A program made the position numbers and the translations under genes. From contig NZ_KQ948989.1 of assembly GCF_001514265.1 (NCBI RefSeq), positions 434,001-498,000 on the forward strand: a stretch of 64,000 bases of DNA. The letters run 5' to 3'. The notes beneath the pieces were generated by a model. That model had not been told where the DNA came from. It ran no database searches and was given only the letters and a program-made list of their open reading frames with translations. Below, piece by piece: positions 44,799 through 52,982 of this stretch (position 1 is the first letter of the stretch; every line of letters begins with the position of its first letter). The DNA comes from Streptomyces resistomycificus. GTDB lineage: Bacteria; Actinomycetota; Actinomycetes; Streptomycetales; Streptomycetaceae.

Positions 44799-47795
44799 TC
44801 ATCGGGACGGAGCGTCCAGCCCGGCAGTGGAATCGGGATTCGGGTTGAACACCGGGTGGTAGCTCTCCGGCGGCGCGAGATAGGTGGCGGGCAGGCCGCC
44901 GGTGTCGACGACGATCTGGTCCACGGCGATCGCGGGGTCGACCATGAAGAGCCTCAGGACGTGCTCGCCGGGTTCGTCGACGGTCACGGTGGTGGTGAGC
45001 TTCTCGATGCCCTCCTCCACGTTCCGGGCCCAGGCGTCACCGCGGTTGCCGGTCGCGACGGACTGCCCGCTCAGCACGGAGACCGGCTGGTCGTCGAGAC
45101 CGACAGCGATCCGCCGGTGACCGCGCTCGTCGAGGGAGGGCAGCCGGAACACGGTGACCGGGAAGACCCCGGCACTCGCGAAGCGAACCCGGTAGCGCAA
45201 CTCCGGTGCCCGCGCGGCGAAGTCGCCGGTGACCGGCGCGGCCGTGGACGGCACCGCCTCCACCGCGGCGCTACGACGGCCGAGCCCCCGCACGGTCCGC
45301 CAGCGGGATCCGCCCCGCGTCACCCGGCGTTCGAAGTGCACGGCGTCGATCGACACGTACCCGTTCGCCTCGACGAACCCGCGGGCCCGCCGACGTGCCC
45401 GATCCCCGTCGTTGACCACCTTGAGGGGCACCTCGACCCGCTGCCCGGCGCCGGTGACGACGACGGTGGACTCCTGGGCGCCCAGGGGAGCGCGCGACCA
45501 GTCGATCTCCACCCACACCCGGGTCTGTTCGCTGACCGAGCCGCCCGTCGCACTCAGCAGGACCCACGGGTGACCGGCCTCGGCCGCCCAGTCCACGCTC
45601 AGGAAACCGGTGTTGAAGACATCCAGGAAGCGGCGGTCGCGAGTGTAGGAGGAGAAGGACAGCGGCCGGCCCGCCCCCGTCTCGTTCCCTTCCGCCGCCA
45701 CCCCGAGTCCCGAGGTCTCCTGCCGGGGGACCCTGGTGACGGTCGGCCGGCCCGGCGCCTTCGGGATCTGGGAGGGGTACGGGTTGACGATCCCGTCCCA
45801 CTTCCCGCCCGCCACCTCGGTGTTGTACCGCTTGGTGATCGCCGCCTCCTCGGCGTGGGCGGCCTCGGCCAGGTCCGCGAAGCGGTTCGCGCCGGCCCCG
45901 CGCCCCTGCCGGACGGCGAGCGCGTTGCGGTCCGCCCAGTAGTACTTCACGTTCATCAGGTACGCGCCGTACACCGGATATTCGACGAGCTCGTAGAACG
46001 CGTCCCGGTAGGCCTCGGGCAGCTCGGCGCCCAGACCTCGGACCCGTTCCAGCAGCCGGCCGTAGGCGGCCATCCGGCGCCCGGCCTCGTCACCGTGGTG
46101 GACGACGGAGAACATCCCGCGGTCGATGAACTCCGGTCTGCGCTCGGCCGCGAGCCGGTAGTACTCCGTACGGATCGCCGCGATCTCCGGTCCGTGGCGC
46201 CGCCCGAACTGCCGCCCGGCCCACTCGGCGACGAAGTCCTCGACGTCGTCCTCGCCGTCGGCGTTCCAGCGGTCCACGTCCCAGGCCATGTCCAGGGAGA
46301 AGGACAGGCCGGTCTCGATCGACTTGACGTCACCGACGTTGAAGATCCACATCCGGTCGGCGCCGTGTTCGTACACCCGGCGCAGCTCCTGCCAGACCTT
46401 GGACAACTGGGTGGTGTCCAGCCACAGGTAGCTGCGCGGCCGGCCCCAGTAGGACAGGTGGTAGTAGATGCCGTTGCCGCCCGCCCGCACCCGCTCCGCG
46501 TCGTCCGGCAGCTGACGCATGTTGCCGTGGTTGTCGTCCGGCCAGATCAGCGTGACGTCGTCGGGGACCTGTACGCCCGCGTTGTACAGGTCCAGCACCT
46601 CCTTGTACGGGATGAAGATCTGCGGCTCGGCCCCCGCGGTGACCTCCTCGGCGAGGATCCTGCGCTGGTCCGCGATGATGTTGTTCATCACCACGACCTT
46701 CTCCGGAATGGTCGTGGCGTGCTTCGTCTCCAGCGCGCTGTCGTGCAGCCCGCGCATTCCCAGCGTCCAACTGCTCTCGTACGAGGCGTTCTGCCGCGCT
46801 CTGGCGCGCCAGTAGTCGGAGATGACGCCGGGGTTGACCGTGTAGTCGTACACCGGCAGGGCGCCGTCCGGTCCGGGGTGCTCCTTCGCCCACGGATCCC
46901 ACTCGTGGACGCCGTTGCGCAGCAGGGCCTCGGGATGGCTCGATCCGACGACTATGCCGTAGCGGTCGGCGAGTTCCGGGTTCTCGCGGTGCTTGTTGAA
47001 GAAGTCGGAGTAGGGATGCATGGCAGGCCAGAGGTAGTTGGCCCGCAGGCGCAACAGCAGTTCGAACACGCGCTTGTAGGTCTCCGGGCCGATGTTCTTG
47101 TCCGGCTCCTGCTTGCGGCGCGACCACGTGGTCAGGTTCTGCTCGTCGTTGATGAAGATGCCCCGGTAACGGACGGACGGTTCACGCCGCTTGACCGCTC
47201 CCGACGGCACCGACACCGTCTCCCGGCGCACGACGGGCACGTCGGCCCACCAGTACCAGGGCGAGACCCCGATACGCTCCGAGGTGTCGTACACGCCGTA
47301 GACCGTGCCGCGCCGGTCGCTGCCCGCGATCACCAGGGCGCGGTCCACGCCGGGTACGGGTCGCTCCACCACCTGGGTCACCGAGGCCTCCCAGCGGCCC
47401 TTTACTCCGGACACGTCCAGGCGCCGCTCCGCGACGAGCCGGTCGATGACCGGGCTGGCGCCGATCGTGCCCACCAGCACCAGGTGTGCCGCCCGTTCGG
47501 GGAGGGTGTGCAACAGTCGCGGCCGTACGCCGCCGACCCGTTCGACGTCCGCCGGCAGGTCCCCGGCGGCGCGGACCACGGCCGGGTCGTCCGACGGGTC
47601 CACGAACACGTCGACGGCGGAGCCGTCCCGGACGAGGGGGAACGCCGGCCGGTCGGAGGGGGCGGCCTCGGCGGCCGGGGCCGTCGCGGCAATCACCCCC
47701 GGGAGCAACGGGGCGGCCCCTACGGCCGCCATTCCGCGCAGGAACGACTTGCGGGTCCATGGCTGCGACGGGCCCTGCGGTTCGTTGTGGGGCAC
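44799..47795 (-). CDS. GH115 xylan alpha-1,2-glucuronidase
   Basis: 998-residue secreted glycoside hydrolase family 115 enzyme, which removes (methyl)glucuronic acid from polymeric xylan. The N-terminus has a Tat-like signal (TRKSFLRGMAAVGAA; Arg-Lys rather than Arg-Arg). GH115 blocks include GIFINDEQNLTTWS, NYLWPAMHPYSDFFN, NPGVISDYWRARA, IWPDDNHGN and RMWIFNVGDVKS, and the C-terminal beta domain closes the dimeric fold. Length is normal. GTG 47795 follows AAGGAA by seven bases; GTG 47822 lacks a site. A LacI-type operator lies about 97 bp upstream. It complements the mannanase and esterase in hemicellulose use, and released glucuronate could feed sugar-acid pathways. Confidence 0.92.
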   Translation of the reverse strand: MPHNEPQGPSQPWTRKSFLRGMAAVGAAPLLPGVIAATAPAAEAAPSDRPAFPLVRDGSAVDVFVDPSDDPAVVRAAGDLPADVERVGGVRPRLLHTLPERAAHLVLVGTIGASPVIDRLVAERRLDVSGVKGRWEASVTQVVERPVPGVDRALVIAGSDRRGTVYGVYDTSERIGVSPWYWWADVPVVRRETVSVPSGAVKRREPSVRYRGIFINDEQNLTTWSRRKQEPDKNIGPETYKRVFELLLRLRANYLWPAMHPYSDFFNKHRENPELADRYGIVVGSSHPEALLRNGVHEWDPWAKEHPGPDGALPVYDYTVNPGVISDYWRARARQNASYESSWTLGMRGLHDSALETKHATTIPEKVVVMNNIIADQRRILAEEVTAGAEPQIFIPYKEVLDLYNAGVQVPDDVTLIWPDDNHGNMRQLPDDAERVRAGGNGIYYHLSYWGRPRSYLWLDTTQLSKVWQELRRVYEHGADRMWIFNVGDVKSIETGLSFSLDMAWDVDRWNADGEDDVEDFVAEWAGRQFGRRHGPEIAAIRTEYYRLAAERRPEFIDRGMFSVVHHGDEAGRRMAAYGRLLERVRGLGAELPEAYRDAFYELVEYPVYGAYLMNVKYYWADRNALAVRQGRGAGANRFADLAEAAHAEEAAITKRYNTEVAGGKWDGIVNPYPSQIPKAPGRPTVTRVPRQETSGLGVAAEGNETGAGRPLSFSSYTRDRRFLDVFNTGFLSVDWAAEAGHPWVLLSATGGSVSEQTRVWVEIDWSRAPLGAQESTVVVTGAGQRVEVPLKVVNDGDRARRRARGFVEANGYVSIDAVHFERRVTRGGSRWRTVRGLGRRSAAVEAVPSTAAPVTGDFAARAPELRYRVRFASAGVFPVTVFRLPSLDERGHRRIAVGLDDQPVSVLSGQSVATGNRGDAWARNVEEGIEKLTTTVTVDEPGEHVLRLFMVDPAIAVDQIVVDTGGLPATYLAPPESYHPVFNPNPDSTAGLDAPSR

Positions 47796-47891
47796 GAGAC
47801 GCTTCCTTTCCGCGCCGGGCACCCGAGGCGGCCCCTCGTGCGGACCGTCCGGCGGGGCTGAGCGCGTGGGGCGGGTGGCGTGAGCAGGCTA

Positions 47892-47903
47892 GAAAGCGCT
47901 TGC
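47892..47903. promoter_or_regulatory. LacI-family operator upstream of GH115
   Basis: GAAAGCGCTTGC has a perfect AAGCGCTT core with the central CpG typical of LacI-family sites. On the minus strand it follows a possible -10 (TAGGCT) with TGGACG 18 nt before it, so binding would block transcription start of the GH115 gene. No LacI gene is adjacent. Confidence 0.6.
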
Positions 47904-47989
47904 TGTCGCAGCCTAGGGCAGGGCCCAACGGGGCGTCCAGAGCCTTGCGTTGGCGGAGTGCCGGCAGGGACCACAGGGGACCGTTGGTG

Positions 47990-48005
47990 TTGCCGGCACC
48001 GGCAA
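47990..48005 (-). terminator. Short hairpin after the NlpC/P60 gene
   Basis: TTGCCGG-CA-CCGGCAA, two perfect 7-bp arms, lies 14 bp past the stop of the NlpC/P60 gene. Possible terminator without T-tract. Confidence 0.4.
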
Positions 48006-48019
48006 GGGGCGTGAGGGGC

Positions 48020-49762
48020 TCAGGCGGGTCGTACCGCGCCGCGGATCGCCGACTCGCCCGCGTGGAAGACGGACTCCTCGCGGATGTACGCCCCCGGGCC
48101 CGGCGCGTGGATCATCGTGCCGTTGCCGACATAGAGCCCGACGTGGCTCAGGTCGTCGTAGAAGAAGATCAGGTCGCCGACGCGGGCGTCGGCGAGGGAC
48201 ACCACCGTGCCGGCGGCCGCCTGGGCGGGCGCGGTACGGGGCAGGGCGACGTCGGCGGCCTTCCAGGCGGCCTGGACGAGCCCGGCGGCGTCGTACGAGC
48301 CCGGACCGGCCGCACCCCAGACGCACGGCTTGCCGATCTGCGCGCGGGCGAAGGCACTGGCGCGATGGGCCTTGGTGTCGGCTGCCGAGGCCTCCGGTGC
48401 GGGCGCGATGCCGACGGGGGACGGTGCGGACGCGATGCCGGCGGGGGCCGGTGTCGCGAGCGGAAGCCCGGTGCCCGAGGTCGCGTCTGCCCGGAACTGC
48501 GCGTTCGGGGCGTAGGGCGGGGTCGCGGCGTAGGGCGCTTGCGCGGTGGCGAGGGCGTCCGTGGCGACGGGGGTGCTCATGGTGAACGACGCGTCCGCGA
48601 GGGGTGTGTTCGTCGTGAGGTAGGGGTCCGCGGTGAGGGGGGTGCCGTGGGCGGGTGTCGCGTCCATGGGGAGGGACGTGTAGGTGGGGAGGTACGGGTC
48701 CGTGGTGAGCGGTGTGTTCGTCGCGGGGGGCGTGGCCGCGGTGAGGGGGGTGCCGTGGGCGGGTGTCGCGTCCATGGGGAGGGACGTGTAGGTGGGGAGG
48801 TACGGGTCCGCCGTCAGGGGCGCGTTCGTCGCGAGGGACGAGTCCGCGGTGAGGGGGATGCCCGTGGCCGGCGTCGCGTCCATGGGGCGCGGCGTGCTCG
48901 TTGTGAACGGCGTGCCCGTGGCGGCGGTCGGCTGCTGCCAGAGCGGGTCGGCTGCGGGGAGGGTCTCCTGGACCGGAGGCGTCCAAGCGGCCTCCGCCGG
49001 GCGGGACTCGATCGCGGGGAGAGACGCGCTCGGCAGCGCGACCTGCGTGACCTGCCCCGTTCGGGCGGTCAACAAAGCGCGGGCGTCGGCCAGTTGGCGC
49101 TGGACGCGCCGCTTGGTCGCCTGCAGCGAGGACTGCGCCGTCTCAGGGGCGGCCGTCAGTGCCTTGGGGGCGGCGTCCGGCTGGGCGTCCGGCGCTGCGG
49201 GCAGGGCGGGGCGGGAGCCCGAGGTCAGCTCCGGGGTGGAACGGCCTGCCGTCGCCGCGTCACGGACGGCCGGGGCGGTCGCCGGGCGGGCGGGCCGGGC
49301 CTGAGGTGACGACGTCGGCGGCCGCTCGGTCGGCAGCGCCGCCGCGACGGTGGGACCGAGCTTGGCGCGGCCCACGTCGAACCACTGCCGGGCCACGTCG
49401 CCGACGGCCGGACCGGCCTGCCGACGCGGGGCGTCGTCGCCGCCCCGGTCGGCTCGTCGGCCCGCGTCGGCGGCCGAACCCGCACGCTCGCGGCCCCGGT
49501 CGGCCACCGAGCCGGCGCGCTTGCGAGGGCCGGCCGCGCGGGTCGCGTTGTAGGTGCCGCTGTCGTTCTCGGCCCGGTCGTAGAGGTTGTCGACGCGCTG
49601 CTTGACCTCTTCACGGCTCGGTCCGTCGTCCGCTGCCGCGGGAGTCGCGCTCGCCGTCTGGGAGAGGAGGGCCACGGAGGTCAGAGCCGCCGTGGCAAGT
49701 GCGGAGTTGCGTATGCCCGGGAGGTTGATCCCTCCGGGACGCGGGGTTCGCTCCGACGCCAT
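48020..49762 (-). CDS. Secreted NlpC/P60 protein lacking the catalytic Cys
   Basis: 580-residue exported protein: signal-like segment (residues ~15-42), charged Arg/Asp/Glu-rich region (~48-110), long Pro/Thr/Ala linker with three 36-residue repeats beginning MDATPA, and a C-terminal NlpC/P60 domain (~465-580). These domains normally cut peptidoglycan stem peptides through Cys in a DCSG motif. Here that motif is DAAG (Ala492, codon 48287-48289), while the His of LSHVGLYVGNG (540) remains, so the protein is probably non-catalytic and may bind or scaffold cell wall. ATG 49762 has AAGGAG 10 nt upstream. I checked the 246-bp leader for a c-di-AMP riboswitch and did not find its core. Confidence 0.88.
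   Translation of the reverse strand: MASERTPRPGGINLPGIRNSALATAALTSVALLSQTASATPAAADDGPSREEVKQRVDNLYDRAENDSGTYNATRAAGPRKRAGSVADRGRERAGSAADAGRRADRGGDDAPRRQAGPAVGDVARQWFDVGRAKLGPTVAAALPTERPPTSSPQARPARPATAPAVRDAATAGRSTPELTSGSRPALPAAPDAQPDAAPKALTAAPETAQSSLQATKRRVQRQLADARALLTARTGQVTQVALPSASLPAIESRPAEAAWTPPVQETLPAADPLWQQPTAATGTPFTTSTPRPMDATPATGIPLTADSSLATNAPLTADPYLPTYTSLPMDATPAHGTPLTAATPPATNTPLTTDPYLPTYTSLPMDATPAHGTPLTADPYLTTNTPLADASFTMSTPVATDALATAQAPYAATPPYAPNAQFRADATSGTGLPLATPAPAGIASAPSPVGIAPAPEASAADTKAHRASAFARAQIGKPCVWGAAGPGSYDAAGLVQAAWKAADVALPRTAPAQAAAGTVVSLADARVGDLIFFYDDLSHVGLYVGNGTMIHAPGPGAYIREESVFHAGESAIRGAVRPA
48628..48951 (-). repeat. 108-bp coding repeats, two with a 75-bp identical core
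   Basis: 48628-48702 and 48736-48810 are identical over 75 bp, offset by exactly 108 bp (36 codons). A third, diverged copy starts at 48844. They encode the MDATPA...LPTYTSLP repeats of the NlpC/P60 linker. Confidence 0.9.
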
Positions 49763-49920
49763 GGAAGACGTACTCCTTCCGTAACCGTCACCCAAGTGCT
49801 GTCACTGAGCCGGTTTCTGGCGGACAGACAGGGGTGATTCGACCGAGGAACGCGTGACGCGGCGGGGTTCGCCGGAGAAAGTCGTGCGGTCCGGCGGCCA
49901 ACTTAACCAACTTGTGTGGC

Positions 49921-49943
49921 TCACGTGAAGATTCACGGGTGAA
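49921..49943. promoter_or_regulatory. Cluster of TTCAC/GTGAA half-sites upstream of NlpC/P60
   Basis: TCACGTGA (49921-49928), GTGAAgaTTCAC (49925-49936) and TTCACggGTGAA (49932-49943) overlap to give four alternating half-sites in 23 bp, about 160 bp upstream of the NlpC/P60 start. Likely a binding site for a dimeric regulator; which one is unknown. Confidence 0.4.
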
Positions 49944-50008
49944 ATGCCCGATACGTAAGTGTGACCTTCGTCGTGTTCCTCCGGATGGCCTCCGGTGGGC
50001 GGCGACCG

Positions 50009-51067
50009 TCACCGCGGTGCGCGATGCTCCCGCCACGCCTCGTAGTGGTCGAGCACCGTCTCCTCGATCGGGCGGTAGGTGACCCCGAGTTCACGCACGC
50101 TGCGACTGTTGTCGACCTGGAAGCGGATGCCGAGGTGCTTGCGGATGTAGTCCTGCGTCAGGCCGAAAGCGGGGCCCAGGACCCTGACCGGCCAGTGCGG
50201 GAGTTCGGTGCGCGGGATCCGCAGGTCGCGCGGATGGTGCGCCCGGATGATGCGGGACATCTCGTGGAACGACGTCATCGTCTCCGCCGCGACGATGTAC
50301 CGCCCCCTCGCATCGGGGTTCTCGGCCGCCGCGATGTGGGCGTCGGCCACCTCCCGCACGTCCACCGTCGTGAAGGCGAAGTCCGGCGCGCCGTAGAAGA
50401 AGTAGCCCTTGAACAGCTCCTCCAGCAGGAAGAGGCTGCCGGACTCGGACGCGGGCGCGAGCGAGGGGCCCAGGATCAGACCGGGGTTGACGGAGACCAT
50501 GCGCCAGCGGTCCTGGGCTGCCTCCGCCTCCCACGCGGCCTGCTCCGCGACCGTCTTCGCGTAGTGATAGGGGTTGTTCTGCACCGTGCTGGTGGTGTTG
50601 AAGTACTTCTCCGAGAGCACCTGGTCGTCCATCTTCCGCACGTCGGCGTAGTCGCCGAAGATCGCGCCCACGGTGGAGGTGAAGACCAGTCTTCTGACGG
50701 TCGGCGTCCGTTCCAGGCTCGCCAGGACATTGCGGGTGCCGCGCAGGGCCGGGTCGAGCATGTCCCGTCGGCCGTCCTTGATCTTCTCCGGCATGAAGAA
50801 CGGCGACGCCACATGGAAGACCACCCGGCAGCCGCGGATCGCGTCGTCGAAGGAGCCCTCGCGCAGCAGGTCCGCCTCGAACAGGTCCAGCCGGCCGGGG
50901 AACTCCTCCTGCATCTCCCTGAGCGGGCGCACCTTCGCCGTGTGGGCGAGGCTGCGGACGGTGGTGCGCACCGCGTAGCCACGCTCCAGCAGCCGCCGCA
51001 CCAGGTGACTGCCGACAAAACCACTGCCGCCGGTCACCGCGACGACCGTCTGCCCGCCTGCGCCCAC
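50009..51067 (-). CDS. NAD-dependent epimerase/reductase (extended SDR, DFR-like)
   Basis: 352-residue extended short-chain dehydrogenase close to dihydroflavonol-4-reductase-like enzymes. The N-terminal Rossmann motif is VTGGSGFVGSHL; catalytic residues are Ser/Thr in FTSTVGAIFG and the Tyr-Lys pair in YHYAKTVAEQ. It probably reduces a carbonyl on a small molecule or epimerises a sugar or sterol-like substrate with NAD(P)H. GTG 51067 is the start used. The 246 bp between it and the NlpC/P60 gene hold that gene's promoter elements. Confidence 0.88.
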   Translation of the reverse strand: MGAGGQTVVAVTGGSGFVGSHLVRRLLERGYAVRTTVRSLAHTAKVRPLREMQEEFPGRLDLFEADLLREGSFDDAIRGCRVVFHVASPFFMPEKIKDGRRDMLDPALRGTRNVLASLERTPTVRRLVFTSTVGAIFGDYADVRKMDDQVLSEKYFNTTSTVQNNPYHYAKTVAEQAAWEAEAAQDRWRMVSVNPGLILGPSLAPASESGSLFLLEELFKGYFFYGAPDFAFTTVDVREVADAHIAAAENPDARGRYIVAAETMTSFHEMSRIIRAHHPRDLRIPRTELPHWPVRVLGPAFGLTQDYIRKHLGIRFQVDNSRSVRELGVTYRPIEETVLDHYEAWREHRAPR

Positions 51068-51213
51068 GCCCTACTCCTCGGTCCGGTCACTTGGACGTCC
51101 GTGAGCGCGGTGTTCCGCGCCCCCGGCCAGAGTCGGGCATGCCCCCACCGGAAGGGAATATCAATGGCCGAGTTGTGATCGTTCCCGGCACTACTCGGCA
51201 GTGCCGTCCGTAG

Positions 51214-51257
51214 CGAACGAGGGTCGAGCACCACCCGAACGAGGGCCGAGCACCACC
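51214..51257. repeat. 22-bp tandem duplication
   Basis: CGAACGAGGGTCGAGCACC plus ACC at 51214-51235 is repeated at 51236-51257 with a single T to C change. It lies in the 235-bp gap between the response regulator stop and the SDR start, where I see no gene. Confidence 0.9.
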
Positions 51258-51302
51258 GCACCGCGACCTTCATGGCTGTCGGTGAAGGCCCGGCTGCCGC
51301 TG

Positions 51303-51986
51303 TCAGCGATCCCGCAGCCCACTCGGCCGCACCAGCCCCGTCTCATACGCCAGCACCACGGCCTGGGCGCGGTCGCGGAGGGCCAGCTTGGCGAAGATGC
51401 GGGCCACGTGGGACTTCACCGTGGCCTCGCTCAGGGTCAGTTCGGCGGCGAGCTCGGTGTTGGACAGGCCACGGCCCAGCAGGGTCAGGACCTCCAGCTC
51501 GCGAGGTGTCAGGGCGGCGAGATCCGCGGGGACGGCTCTCGGACGGCCGGTGTCGGACGCGAAGCGTTCCACCAGCCGCCGGGTGATGGACGGGGCCAGC
51601 AGGGCGTCGCCCGTGTCGACCAGCCGTACGGCCGCCGCCAGGTGCTCCGGGGTGACGTCCTTGAGGAGGAAGCCGCTGGCTCCGACGGACAGGGCGGTGT
51701 ACACGTAGCGGTCCAGGTCGAAGGTGGTCAGCATCAGCACCCGGCAGCCCGGGGTGTGCTCCAGGATGCGGCGGGTGGCCTCCAGGCCGTCCATGTTCGG
51801 CATGCGGATGTCCATCAGCACGACGTCCGGTACGAGTTCACGCGCCATCACCACCGCTTCGGCACCGTCGGCCGCCTCGCCCACCACCTCGATGCCGCGC
51901 GCGGTGAGGATCAGCCGGAAACCGGTCCGGATGAGGGTCTGGTCGTCGGCGACCAGGACGCGGGGTGTCCGCTCGGCCGCCGTCAC
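51303..51986 (-). CDS. NarL/LuxR-type response regulator
   Basis: 227-residue response regulator. Receiver pocket VADDQ and phosphoacceptor Asp in VVLMDIRMP, conserved Lys in FLLKDV; C-terminal helix-turn-helix LTPRELEVLTLLGRGLSNTELAAEL. GTG 51986 overlaps the stop of the kinase gene by 4 nt (GTGA), so the two are co-translated. The pair is divergent from an ABC transporter operon that it probably controls, as in many actinobacterial kinase-regulator-MacB/FtsX modules. Confidence 0.95.
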   Translation of the reverse strand: MTAAERTPRVLVADDQTLIRTGFRLILTARGIEVVGEAADGAEAVVMARELVPDVVLMDIRMPNMDGLEATRRILEHTPGCRVLMLTTFDLDRYVYTALSVGASGFLLKDVTPEHLAAAVRLVDTGDALLAPSITRRLVERFASDTGRPRAVPADLAALTPRELEVLTLLGRGLSNTELAAELTLSEATVKSHVARIFAKLALRDRAQAVVLAYETGLVRPSGLRDR

Positions 51987-52843
51987 GGGCGGTCCAGGGG
52001 GATGCGCGCCCGGACCCGGTAGCCGCCGCCGAGCCGGCGCCGGGCGTCCAGGTCACCGCCGTACACCGCGACCCGCTCGCGCAGACCCAGCAGGCCGCGT
52101 CCCGTGCCGTCCCGGTGCCGGGGCGATGTCCGCGCGGGCGCGGCACCGGTCAGCACGCTCGATCCGGTGTTCAGCACCTCGACCCGCAGGGCGTGGTCCG
52201 CGTACCGCACGGTGACCTCGGCCTTGCCTCCGTCGCCGTGCCGCAGCGCGTTGGTCAGCGCCTCCTGGACTATCCGGTACGCGGTCACGTCGACGCCCTG
52301 CGGCAGCGGACGCGGCTCCCCGGAGATCCGCACCTCGACGGGCAGTCCCGCGAACGAGATCCGGTCGACGAGCGCGCCGAGCCGGTCCAGGCCGGGTTGC
52401 GGAACCAGTTCCACCGAATCGACGCCCCTGGCAGGGCCGTGCTCCACCTCTTCGTCCTCCCCGTCCGCCGACGGCGCCAACAGCCCCAGCAGATGCCGTA
52501 GATCGGTCATCGCCCCGCGCCCGGCGTCCTCCACGGCCCGCAGTGCCGCCGCGGCCTCGTCCGGCATGGTGCCCAGCACCTCCCGGGCGGCGCCGGCCTG
52601 CACCACCATCAGGCTGACGTTGTGACTGACGATGTCGTGCAACTCCCGTGCGATACGGTCGCGTTCGGCCTCGACCGCGGCCCGCGTGGCGCTCTCCCGC
52701 TCCCGCTCCAGCAGCCAGCCGCGTTCCCCGACGGCCGCCTGCCACCGGCGCCGCGTACGCCACAGCGCCACCGCCAGCCCGACAGCCGCCGCACAGGCCA
52801 CCCCCAACGCCGTCATCAGCGCGTTCGTCTCCCCGTCCCACAC
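51983..52843 (-). CDS. Sensor histidine kinase with a short membrane anchor
   Basis: About 286 residues: one N-terminal membrane helix (TALGVACAAAVGLAVAL), a coiled-coil-like stretch (ERGWLLERERESATRAAVEAE), the HisKA_3 helix RDRIARELHDIVSHNVSLM with the phosphoacceptor His, and a HATPase domain (EALTNALRHG; GTGRGLLGLRERV). With so little outside the membrane, it likely senses through the neighbouring ABC permease or within the membrane. I chose GTG 52843 because AAGGTGA lies five bases upstream; GTG 52852, ATG 52879 and ATG 52906 are alternatives. Co-translated with the regulator; divergent from the ABC genes. Confidence 0.88.
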   Translation of the reverse strand: MWDGETNALMTALGVACAAAVGLAVALWRTRRRWQAAVGERGWLLERERESATRAAVEAERDRIARELHDIVSHNVSLMVVQAGAAREVLGTMPDEAAAALRAVEDAGRGAMTDLRHLLGLLAPSADGEDEEVEHGPARGVDSVELVPQPGLDRLGALVDRISFAGLPVEVRISGEPRPLPQGVDVTAYRIVQEALTNALRHGDGGKAEVTVRYADHALRVEVLNTGSSVLTGAAPARTSPRHRDGTGRGLLGLRERVAVYGGDLDARRRLGGGYRVRARIPLDRP

Positions 52844-52969
52844 GACGTTCACCTTGGCAGACCGGCACAGGATCCGCATCAGCCTGTGGATCCAGCGTGA
52901 CTGCATCTCCGGGATGAGAGGGGCCAAGCTGCCATCCCTGGAGGGATGTTCAGGCCCTCGTCCCCTCCG

Positions 52970-52975
52970 TAGCGT
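52970..52975 (+). promoter_or_regulatory. Possible -10 box of a leaderless ABC transcript
   Basis: TAGCGT ends 7 nt before the ABC ATPase ATG (52983) and no ribosome binding site precedes that ATG. This fits a transcript starting at the ATG; the -35 region is weak. Confidence 0.4.
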
Positions 52976-52982
52976 TTCCCGC

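Noticed and set aside
44736-47861. 1041-codon plus-strand open frame opposite GH115
   Set aside because: Shadow frame of a well-supported glycoside hydrolase; no domain or signal visible.
49763-49975. c-di-AMP (ydaO-type) riboswitch upstream of the NlpC/P60 gene
   Set aside because: Expected from many actinobacterial wall hydrolase genes, but the conserved core (a GGGGTGAATC-like block and a CCGAATCCGTCAGCTAACC-like 3' part) is not present.
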